Shown piece after piece: positions 54,596 to 63,567 of a stretch of 64,000 nucleotides of DNA. The stretch comes from Hymenopus coronatus (lineage: Eukaryota; Arthropoda; Insecta; Mantodea; Hymenopodidae): contig CM060896.1 of assembly GCA_030762935.1 (NCBI GenBank), positions 11,954,001-12,018,000 of the forward strand. The letters run 5' to 3'. A program made the translations under genes and the position numbers. How positions within the stretch are numbered: position 1 is the first letter of the stretch; each line of letters starts with the position of its first letter. The notes under the pieces were generated by a model. It worked only from the letters and a program-made list of their open reading frames with translations. It searched no databases and was not told the origin of the DNA.

Positions 54596-55877
54596 ACTAG
54601 TGATGGGACAAAAATAACACAACTATGTGAAACAGTTTCATAAAACACTTCTGGAAATTGTGTTATTCTTTCATGTATCACTTCCCATGCAACAATAACA
54701 GCAACGTCTGAGTAGCTGTTCCACTCATTGCAACAGTTACAGCAACGTCTGAGTAGCTGTTTCACTTATTGCAACAGTTACAGCAACGTCTGAGTAGCTG
54801 TTTCACTTTGCAATCAGTTACAGCAACGTCTGAGTAGCTGTTTCACTTATTGCAACAATAACATCAACTCTGAGTAGCTGTTTCACTTATTGCAACAGTT
54901 ACTACGCTGCGGATATTGTCTTCCATATTGTAAATCATTTGTCATTGCTTCCAAAGTTTACCGCAAGGTGCGCCTTGTAGCACGCGATCTGACATTCTCG
55001 CGAAATTCAAACATACTAAACAAAGTCATTCCCTATTGTTAACTGGCAACAATGCTTTGCTTCCATAATTTGATAATTTCCTCTTCAGTGCACCTGGTGA
55101 GTGGTTGTATTGTGATTTTATGGATGGACTGTATTTATCCCAATAGTTTTTGGTGGTACACAACATGTCTGCAACAGTTTCGAAGCTGATCAATGCTGCG
55201 AAACAGTTTAGGGAATTTCTGTTGTTTGTTGGTTGGTATCTAATGTTGAGCAGTTGGCAGTGAAGCCATTCGCTCCCTTGCATTCCAGGATTTTGATGTC
55301 TTATTATCATGTTGACTAAATAGAATGTTTTTATTTAACTTGTTGTAACCATTTAAAATTAGGCACCATAAATGGCGGTTACATCACCTAAGTAAAGAAA
55401 GGTATGGACAGGAAAGAAAATGAAATGATTCCCTAGGCCTCGAATACTCTAATACCATCGGGGTTGAAGAAAACAAGAGTTGAATGAAGCAAGACTGGAT
55501 AGGAAAGGTAAAAGAGGGGCTCTGATATCAGTCCAGGTCAATAACTCACCAGAGCAGACCTTCCCTTTAGTTCATCACATCATTTTGTTTAAGTCTTCAA
55601 ATTCTAGAAGCAATTCCTTTCTATTATAATAAAATTGATATGTGATTACTAACAGCTGAAGGTGAGGGATTGGACATTAGGTTTTTGTCCAGGTCGGACG
55701 TTGCTGTTACTGTCGCATGGATCTGTTGCGGGAAGCGATACATGAGAGAATAACACAATTTCCAGAAGTGTTTTATGAAACAGCTTCAGTGGTGAAAGTG
55801 TTTCAAATAGTTGTTGGGTTGATGAAACTGTTTCAAAATAACTGTTGTGTTAATTTTGTCCCATCACTGCTAAAGCT
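54596..55877. mobile_element. hAT-like non-autonomous element with long inverted ends
   Basis: Left TAGTGATGGGACAAAAATAA and right (complement) CAGTGATGGGACAAAATTAA. Inverted similarity continues over more than 100 bp: TTTCATAAAACACTTCTGGA, AATTGTGTTATTCTTTCATG versus AATTGTGTTATTCTCTCATG. Ends of the form C/TAGTGATGGG are typical of hAT elements. The flanking 8-bp duplication expected for hAT is not preserved. The interior holds the minisatellite at 54699-54902 and a 94-codon minus frame (55026-55310) with no recognised domain. Confidence 0.5.
54699..54902 (+). repeat. Minisatellite, 41-bp unit, five copies
   Basis: The unit starts CAGCAACGTCTGAGTAGCTG and continues TTTCACTTATTGCAACAGTTA. 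Copies start at 54699, 54740, 54781, 54821 and about 54862; the third is one base shorter and the last is diverged. It lies just inside the left inverted end of the hAT-like element. Confidence 0.92.
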
Positions 55878-56412
55878 GCCTAGAGAGGGTGATGAACGAC
55901 CCGTCGACCAAGCGGCCAGCTGCCTGGTGTCTATGGGGATTACTGTTAGCTTTGAGCAAGCATCCGCGCAATCTTTCCGGCACCGCCAGACCCCACAAAA
56001 TCTAGAAATGATAAAAGGAAATGCTGGTAAGTGACACTGCTGGTAATGCTACCGGCCAGAGTGAACCACGAATAACCTAAGGTCAGAGAGTATGGTCGAC
56101 GGGAATCGAACCCGAGACTTCACACGTTACCGCGGTAATGAATGGGTAAGTGAGTCTGAAAGACCCCGCTCTTCCTCGGTCAGTGCAGGTGGAGAGGTAT
56201 CGAATGAAAACCGGTGAGTTTTTCTGCACACGTTTGGGCGAACCAAATTCGTCATGCTCAAGCAAAATGGCACTTTCTCCAACATTTACGTAGAGCCAGA
56301 AACTTCTAGCTGCATGTGTATGTAATGCTTGTAAACTACAGTCAGTCATTTGTCCAAAAACTGCCAACTTTATATAATAGGTACCTGAGAACTATACTGA
56401 ATTATATACCTA
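55878..56412 (-). mobile_element. Spacer containing tRNA-like SINE fragment S5
   Basis: At 56090-56150 the minus strand reads GTAACGTGTGAAGTCTCGGGT, then TCGATTCCCGTCGACCATAC: a B box in a paired T-arm, again the 3' part of a tRNA-like head. The rest of the interval is unique. A 94-codon minus frame (56083-56367) overlaps this head and has no recognised family. Confidence 0.4.
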
Positions 56413-56989
56413 CAAGGGCCTTTTTTAAGCTCCGAAAGGCTATAAATAAAATACACGTTCATAGAAAACAATTATTTTATTACTAAAACTTTTATACACT
56501 TATGGTTACTGCTTTACGACTTTTGTGGAGAGTCATTCAAAACAAACCATGAGGAATGCTATCTTCAGGAATTGTGTTGATCCATGACAACGCTCGTCCA
56601 CACACTGCTGGCACAACCCATCGGCTCCTTGAACAATTTCAATGGGACATTTCCGATCATCCGCCGTACAGTCCTGACCTGGCACCCAGCGACTTTCTCA
56701 TTTTCCCTGAACTGAAGACGTGGCTAGGAGGGCAGCACTTTCAAGCCAACGAAGATCTTCAACACGACGTCAATGCTCATTTGAAATCATTGGCGGCAAC
56801 ATTTCTTGAAGCGGGTATTGCAAAACTTGTGCACAGGTACGATAAATGTCTCAATTTTTTCGGTGGTTTGTTGAAAAGTAACCATAGGTGTACAAAACTT
56901 TTATTAATAAAATAATTGTTTTCCATGGACTTGTCTTTTATTTATAGCCTATCGGAGCTTGGGAAAAAAACTGTCCTCGTATATACAAG
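56413..56989 (+). mobile_element. Mariner element M3, internally deleted
   Basis: 577 bp, flanked by TA (56411-56412, 56990-56991). The inverted ends exceed 80 bp (TTCATAGAAAACAATTATTT, TATTACTAAAACTTTTATAC on the left; GTGTACAAAACTTTTATTAA, AATAATTGTTTTCCATGGAC on the right). Same family as M1. It retains only the C-terminal half of the transposase and sits a few bases from C3. Confidence 0.9.
56556..56915 (+). pseudogene. Mariner transposase C-terminal fragment (119 aa frame)
   Basis: From an ATG at 56556: SGIVLIHDNARPHTAGTTHR, DISDHPPYSPDLAPSDFLIF, then TWLGGQHFQANEDLQ and RYDKCLNFFGG. It has the second and third catalytic Asp with D34D spacing. The first Asp and the DNA-binding domain are deleted. 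The frame is intact and runs into the right inverted end. It belongs to M3. Confidence 0.85.
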
Positions 56990-57384
56990 GGTCATCCAGA
57001 AAATAACAAATTTGTCATAACTAAATAATAACGAAATATATGAACACAAAGTTACAGCACCTTGCTCTACTTCTCAACATAGTCGTCACGTATTTATTGT
57101 CACGTGGTACACATGTTATACTCTTCCACCGTTAAACATCTGAGCCAAGATGTCACTGTCACTTTGAGGTCTTCATGGCTGGGAAGTTATAGAACCTTAC
57201 TCTATTTCTCAACGTAATCGTCATTGCTATCAAGGTATTTATTGTCACGTGGTACACATGCTATACTCTTCCACCGCTAAAGATCTGAGCCAAGATGTCA
57301 CTGTCACTTTGAGGTCTTCATGGCTGGAAAATCTTTTCCATCCAAAAAGTCATGTAAGGTGTCCAGAGTGAAACACCGATTTTT

Positions 57385-58483
57385 ACTTTCTCTACACGTA
57401 CTATGTTCATAGTGTATAGAGAAAGTATTGTATTGCACCCAAAAATTCGATACCGGGATTTCACCGGAAATACATGTTTTAGGACCCCCTGAATGCAAAC
57501 AAGAGCAGTTTTAGAAAAAGGTCCGTGCGTGTATGTATCCGTGTGTGTCTGTGGACTAGGCACAAAAAATAAAAGAGCATTCAAGGATACGACGCGAAGT
57601 TTTTCAATAAAATCTTCCTACTCCAAACTAACAATTTTGAAAATGTTGATTTTATCAAAAACAGCTCTAACGATTTTAATTAAAATACCGCATGTTAATA
57701 TGTTTTCTGGGAATAACCTCTGAAAACCTCTCTCTCTTTATTCTGGATGAATTTTGCTGAACTTTGCAGAACTGGTAAACCGTAAGAGACAGACAAAGTC
57801 TTACTACACAAAAATGGAGATCTCGTTGCGACATATATTTTATATCACATGCTTTTCGTGGAGTTGGCCGTTTTCGAGATAAACCTTGCTATTGATTTCA
57901 GTTTTTAAATACCTAAACTATTCACGTGGTCGTCTCCTTAGCGCGGGGGTAGCGCAGCTGCTTACCGCTAGGAGACCTGGACCGGGGTGCACTCAGCCTC
58001 GTAAGGTCCCTGAGGGGCCAATTGAGGAGGTACTTGATGGAGAAGTAGCGGCTCCAGGTCATGAGGACCGCATTAACCGGCCGGGAGGGGCTCGAGGCGC
58101 TGACCACGTCTCACCCTCCAATATTGCCCCCCATCCATCACGTCTGTAGTGGCCCGAGATGGGGGACGCAGCGGCCGGGCGGTAGGCCAAGGTTCCCCGT
58201 GAGCTGTCGTGCCATGGAGTTTAAACTATTCACATAGGGGTACTCGACAACTCCTGGCTACGCAAAGAAACATATTTCAATCCCATAGCAACCACATTTT
58301 AAAACACTTGACTGTCAGTTTAGTCTAATGTTTTCAACTGCTATATCCTTTCTATTTATAAGGAGCTAAGTAATAAGACCGTTTCTGCTAATGTTTTAGT
58401 ATTAAACAGACATAAGAATAAGCTTATTAAGAATAATTTGTTACAGAGATGTAGAGAAAGTCGAGTGAATGGAAACATCAGAT
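57385..58483 (-). mobile_element. Family A copy A48 inside C3, carrying a SINE
   Basis: Palindrome CTCTACACGTACTATGTTCA to GGAAACATCAGA. It sits in the T5 tract of C3 (GAAACACCGxTTTTTCTG in C1). SINE S2 interrupts it at 57930-58221. Confidence 0.93.
57930..58221 (+). mobile_element. tRNA-derived SINE S2 inside A48
   Basis: GCGGGGGTAGCGCAGCTGCTT (A box), AGGAGACCTGGACCGGGGTGC, CGGCCGGGAGGGGCTCGAGGC, ending GAGCTGTCGTGCCATGG. It is flanked by a target duplication (TAAACTATTCACGTGG before, TAAACTATTCACATAGG after). Compared with S1 about 35 bp including the B box are deleted, so this copy lacks part of its promoter. Confidence 0.85.
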
Positions 58484-58703
58484 TTTTCTGAATTCTTTTA
58501 TCAACATTTACTTTCAACTGCTCCATAACGATTGATGAACTTCCACTCCGGTCTTTATCGTACACACTGTTATGTTCTTCCTTGATTACTCGTAAATTAT
58601 GTGTCATTTCCTCACTGAAGACTCGTTCATTGCATTATCACTATACACTTACGTTATTTGACTATAAAACTCGATTGGGCGAACAATAAGTGCATTAAAA
58701 AAA

Positions 58704-59553
58704 TCTGATGTGTACCATTCACATGACTTTCTCCATATCCCTGCAACAAATAATTCTTAAAAAGCTTATACTTCTATTTACTTTATGCTAATCAGAAAAA
58801 AAAAATAGCAGAAATAGTCTAATTACTCGCTTACTTGTAAGTAGAAGCGAAATAAGGGACAACCCTAGGTTAAAGTGATAGTCAAAAGCTGGTTGCTATA
58901 TCAATGAAGTTCCTTTGTTTATATGGATAGGAGTTGACAACCTCCTGTATGAGAAAAGTATACGTTTTTCATAGCTGAAACCAAAAATAAGGAATGTCAC
59001 AAAAACGACGAACTCCACGAAAAAAATGTATATAACATAAATTGTGTGTTTTAATGTGCTCTACATTTTTTGTTTAGTAAGTTTTTGTCCATCTCTTACA
59101 GTTTAGCAGTTATTCAAAATTTAGTAAAATTCGTCCAGAATAAACTACTCTTCAGAGGCTATTCCCAGGAAATTCAATATATACATTTTATTTGTGAGGT
59201 AAATATCTTTAATATACGAAATTTTAATCAAAATCCTTTCGAAAAATGTTCCATATAAAGGGTAGTTGGGGGTGGGGGGATTTTTCTCAAAATCTTCGTG
59301 TCAAATCCCTGGAACATACCAAATTTAAATACCAAGTTTGGTATTTTACCTACTTTTCGATTTTGAGTTAACGTGTTCACAGACACACGGACACACACAC
59401 ACACACACACACGGACCTTTTTGTGAAAATGCTTTATTTGGATGTTGGGGACCCTAAAACATATATTTCCAGTGAAATCTCGGTATCGAATTTTTTGGTG
59501 GAGTGCAATACCTTCTCTATACACTATGTACATAGTGCGTATAGAGAAAGTAA
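58704..59553 (+). mobile_element. Family A copy A49 inside C3 (young subfamily)
   Basis: Full-length: TCTGATGTGTACCATTCACAT to CTATACACTATGTACATAGT, GTAGAGAAAGTAAAAA region. CA tract 59391-59411. Inserted in an A run of C3 (GTGCATTAAAAAAA). Confidence 0.95.
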
Positions 59554-59950
59554 AAAGAGGAATAAGCTCTTTAGCAGTAGAAAAGTAAAACATCGGCATT
59601 GAAAAACTGGTACCACGTGACAGTCATGACAGAAAGGATATTACGTTGAGAAATAGAGTAAGGTAGTGTAACTTTGTAAATAAAGTTTTGTGTTGATAAC
59701 TTCCGTTATTATTTAGTTATGTCAAATCGTCAGTCACTTTCTGACTGGCCCTCGTAGCTCACCGTGACATCATCGTCATCATAATCATCAACGACAACGT
59801 AGCGTCCTGCTCCATGCGTCCCTCCACTGAACAGCAACTTCTGCTGGACAAGTGCAACTGGATTCGGAGATGGAACGACTGATAACATTCTTTCCCATCT
59901 CCTTTGAATAATCCAAATGTCGCCGGTTGTGTCAAAAGCATACCCAAAAA

Positions 59951-60289
59951 AGCGGATGTGTTCGATTAACACGACTTTCTCTACCTGTTCTACAAACAAA
60001 ACAATATTACAAACGATTATCATTTATCTACATCATACATTAAAATTAGCAGAAACGGTCTTATTACTTGCTTTCTTGTAAGTAGAACGGGCAATACACT
60101 AGGATAAATTGATAGTTAAATCTTTTAAAGATTATCGCTATATATAGCAATTGAAATGCAGTTCTCTTTCTAGGAGTAAAACAAAAAAGGTACGCAACGA
60201 AAGAGGACTTCCCATTTTAGAAACGTTTAAGTAGTTTAAATCTGAAACCAATAAAGGGATATATTGGAAATAGTTAACTATACAACAAC
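59951..60289 (+). mobile_element. Family A fragment A50 (5' 340 bp)
   Basis: GCGGATGTGTTCGATTAACAC, TTTCTCTACCTGTTCTACAA (third 5' variant) to AATAGTTAACTATACAACAAC. 3' part missing. Followed by A51 in the same orientation. Confidence 0.82.
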
Positions 60290-60292
60290 AAA

Positions 60293-60430
60293 TCTGACGT
60301 GTGCCGTTCACTTGACTTTCTCCACATCTCTGTAACAAATTATTGTTAAAAAGCTTATTCTTCTTTCTATATCATGATAATCGAGATAAACATTAGCAGA
60401 AATTACTTGGTTTCTTGTAAGTAGAAGGAA
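60293..60430 (+). mobile_element. Family A fragment A51 (5' 138 bp)
   Basis: TCTGACGTGTGCCGTTCACTT to GGTTTCTTGTAAGTAGAAGG. 3'-truncated, and followed by A52. It ends at almost the same element position as A13. Confidence 0.82.
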
Positions 60431-60435
60431 AAACA

Positions 60436-61163
60436 TCTAATATGTTCCATTCACATGATGTCCTCTAGCTGTTTGGTAAACAAACCTTTTATTCAGAACA
60501 TCAATCTGTTATCTACATCATGCTAATCTAGATAAACATAAGCAGAATTAGTCTTATTACTAGCTTCCTTGTAAGTAGAAGGGAAATAAGAAAATGCATT
60601 AGGTTAACGCAATAGTTAAATCTTTAAAAAGTTATAGCTATGTGAGGCAATTGAAATTCAGTTCCCTTTGCATAGCCAGGAGTAAAACAAAAAATGTATG
60701 AAACCAAAGAGAACTTTCTGTTTAAATAGTTTAAAACTGAAACCAATAACAAGGAATATGCTGGAAATAGTTAACTATACAAAAACAAATGTATATGTCA
60801 AATTGTGTGATTTACGAGATCTAAATTCCTTGTGTTGTAAGTTTTTAACTATCTCTTATGGTTTACCAGTTACACAAAAGTCATCCAGAGTGAACAAGTC
60901 TTCAGAGGGCATTGCCAGAAAATTCAGGATAAACATTGTCATGAAAATATCTTAAATGTAATGTATTTTAATCAAAGTTGTTAGAGCCTTTTTTGGGAAA
61001 ATCAAAATTTTCGATAAAACGTTCCACGTAAAGGGTATTTGGAGGTGGGTATTTAACTGACTTTTCGTTTTTGAGCTATGGTGTCCACAGACCCACATAT
61101 ACACACTCACACACCATCGCTATCTACTAAGCACTTACATTGACATACCTGCTAGAGAAAGTA
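60436..61163 (+). mobile_element. Family A copy A52 (alternative 5' module)
   Basis: TCTAATATGTTCCATTCACAT, GATGTCCTCTAGCTGTTTGG, then the body. The middle is deleted between GGAGGTGGGTATTTAACTG and the 3' end. Short CA tract (CCCACATATACACACTCAC) and GCTAGAGAAAGTAAA terminus without palindrome. Confidence 0.87.
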
Positions 61164-61372
61164 AACGTATTTGATAGCCTTCAGTGAAATGAGGGTACGT
61201 GGTGACATGAACGACATAAAGTACGCCTAACCGTCCTAAGAGAACTGAATTTCAAAATATTTTAAAACAAAATTCCCTTACGCCCCAGTTTTCAGAAAAT
61301 GTTAAACAAATACCTGTGACCGTTTGCAAGAAAGGACAATTAAGTTGTGAAAGAACTAACAAAATCTGATAA
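61164..61372. other. Unique intergenic spacer
   Basis: About 210 bases without recognised features. Confidence 0.35.
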
Positions 61373-61652
61373 AAATGTCGTGTTATTTATGGACGCTTTT
61401 TAACTGCTGTGGTTCTCAGCGTTCCATTCTAAATTGGGCGTGAAAGACCGCTTAATTTTGTTCAGAGGCTTCGCTATCAGGCTTGAGGTTATTTTACGTG
61501 CCGTAAATCTACGACACGGGACCAGCGGCTTTACTTCCCTTCCGAAAGAAGCCATGCTAAGGATTTTTACACCCGAAAAAAGCCATCGTCCTCCGCCGGG
61601 TTTGAACCCGCGACCTTGAGCATATGAAGTTAGCATTACACCACGGAGGGCG
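61373..61652 (-). mobile_element. tRNA-derived SINE F, complete head
   Basis: The minus strand begins GTCGCCCTCCGTGGTGTAATG (A box TGGTGTAATGCTAAC) and continues CATATGCTCAAGGTCGCGGG, then TTCAAACCCGGCGGAGGACG (B box GGTTCAAACCC). The acceptor-like segments GCCCTCC and GGAGGAC nearly pair, so the head still resembles a tRNA. The tail (GGCTTCTTTCGGAAGGGAAG, GTTAAAAAGCGTCCATAAAT) is shared with 44101-44290. It abuts family B element B4. Confidence 0.8.
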
Positions 61653-61655
61653 ACT

Positions 61656-62510
61656 GTTTATGGATAGTTACATACCTACCGAGTAGAGACCGACCTGCAT
61701 TGGCGACTGCACGCGCCGCATGTAAACAACCTGTAGTAACGCGTTGGGGAACGTGGCTCGACGCAGCAGTATATACTATCTTGTATATTACAATACTATT
61801 TTATAGGTAATTAATGTCTTTGATCATAGTGCGTGCCCATCAATCAAGATTATAATGCCTCTTACTTTAAAAGGATTGCATGGAGATTAGCAGTTGATAC
61901 TGAAGAACTTTGCAGATTATCCTCGACAATAACATATTTAGAAACATCGAACATTGAAATGCTTCGAGCCTTAAATTTGTGCAAGCAATTAATCAGAGAC
62001 CTTTGACATCTGTTTTAGACCGTGTAAAAAAGAAAGTGAAGACAGTGTTTGGAAAGAATATCGGGTTTTCAATGAATCGTTACAAGGTATTGCTACGGGA
62101 ATAATTGCTGATGGAGCATCTTATCCAATTGTCGATGATGTGTCTGTTCTATTTCAGATGTTTGAATCACTTCTTGTGATGTAACCGATGTTTTTCACAA
62201 TATAAAGCCTGTTTACGGGCCAATCGGAGACGATTCACATTTTACACGTTACGAATTTATGTTGTTGTGCATTGTAATCTATGTATCTTGAGAGAACATG
62301 GAACGGATAATGATGCTGATGACACAACAGCAATTGTAAATATTAAAATTGTTAGTTGCCGTAAATCAGTGATATTTATGTTTACCTGAATCGTCTTTAG
62401 TGAAAACATCACAGTCTACTACTGTCAGTTCTATTAGTACACACAACACATCACAGCTATATACCATAACTTTGATTCTGTCCCGCTATCGGTCCCCAAG
62501 ATGCTATCTC
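61656..62510 (+). mobile_element. Family B element B4 (left end lost)
   Basis: ATACCTACCGAGTAGAGACCG, GTAACGCGTTGGGGAACGTGG, CGACGCAGCAGTATATACT and right end CGCTATCGGTCCCCAAGATGC, TATCTC with TA after it. The left inverted repeat is missing where SINE F ends. The coding remnant is broken. Confidence 0.82.
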
Positions 62511-62512
62511 TA

Positions 62513-62772
62513 CTGATAAGTGTCTACATTACCCTACATACAAATTCTCTCTTTTCGATATCTATAGTTTAAAGATGAACACATGACCCTAGACATCAGG
62601 TACCGAACAGGTTTTGCAGGTGGAGATGCAGTCAATCGACCTAGTTATGGTTCGCCCCAGTAATATACAGGCTGACCCCTAATATATCTACCATTTTGCT
62701 TGCTATTCCTCTTATTACTACATCGGTTTGCTGACAATTTATTACAGTCGACGAGCTAATTGAGATGCTTTT
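62513..62772. other. Unique intergenic spacer
   Basis: About 260 bases without recognised features. Confidence 0.35.
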
Positions 62773-63567
62773 TACTTTCTCAACACGTACTATGTACATA
62801 GAATAGAGAAAAGGTATTGCACTCCACCCAAAAATTCGATACCCAGATTTCACCGGAAATATATATTTTAGGGTCCCCTGTATCAAAAAAAAAAATCACA
62901 AAAAGATCTCTGTGTGTCCGTATTTCAGTGAACACGATAACCCAAAAACGAAAAGTCGGTAAAATACCAAACTTGGTATTTAAGTTAACTATCTTCCAGG
63001 GATGCGACACGAAAATTTTGAGAAAAATCCCCTCACCCCAAATTACCCTTTGATTTTCTCAATAATGGCTCTAACGATTTTGATTAAAATATCATATATT
63101 AAAGACATTTACCTGACAAATAAATTGTATATCTTGAATTTTCTGGGAATAGCCTCTGAAAACTACTTTATTCTGGATGAATTTTACGGAATTTTGCATA
63201 ACTGCTAAACCGTAAGAGATAAGACAAAAACTTGCCACATAAAAATTGTAGAGCACATTAAAACACACAATTTATGTTATATATTTTTTTTCGTGTAGTT
63301 CATCATTTTTTAGATATTCCTAGTTTTTGGTTTCAGCTTTAAAAACATACTTTTCTCATACAGGAATTTGTCAACTCCTGTCCACACAAATAAAGGAACT
63401 TCAGTCACATAGCAACCAGCTTTTGGCTTTCACTTTAACCTATGGTACTCCCTTATTTTGCTTCTAACTTTTTCGATTAGCATTAAGTAAATAGAACACT
63501 AAGCCTTTTAACAATAATTTGTTACAGAGATGTAGAGAAAGTCATGTGAATGGAAAACATCAGACTT
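62773..63567 (-). mobile_element. Family A copy A53
   Basis: Full-length: TACTTTCTCAACACGTACTA with TGTACATAGAATAGAGAAAAGG. The GT tract is gone (CTCTGTGTGTCCGTATTTC), a segment around the TTTACATGGAAC motif is deleted, and the 5' end is GTGAATGGAAAACATCAGAC. Confidence 0.92.

Larger units (their letters stand above)
56996..59754 (-). mobile_element. Mariner-derived element C3, split by A48 and A49
   Basis: Starts after TA with CAAGGGTCATCCAGAAAATA and ends CTTTCTGACTGGCCCTCG followed by TA (59755-59756). Remaining C3 pieces are 56996-57384, 58484-58703 and 59559-59754. The left end is internally duplicated (CACGTGGTACACATG...GGTCTTCATGGCTGG occurs at about 57100-57182 and 57250-57327). The frame MTHNLRVIKEEHNSVYDKDR...VDKRIQKN is cut by A48 at the same poly-T/A stretch that C1 and C2 have uninterrupted. 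Confidence 0.85.
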
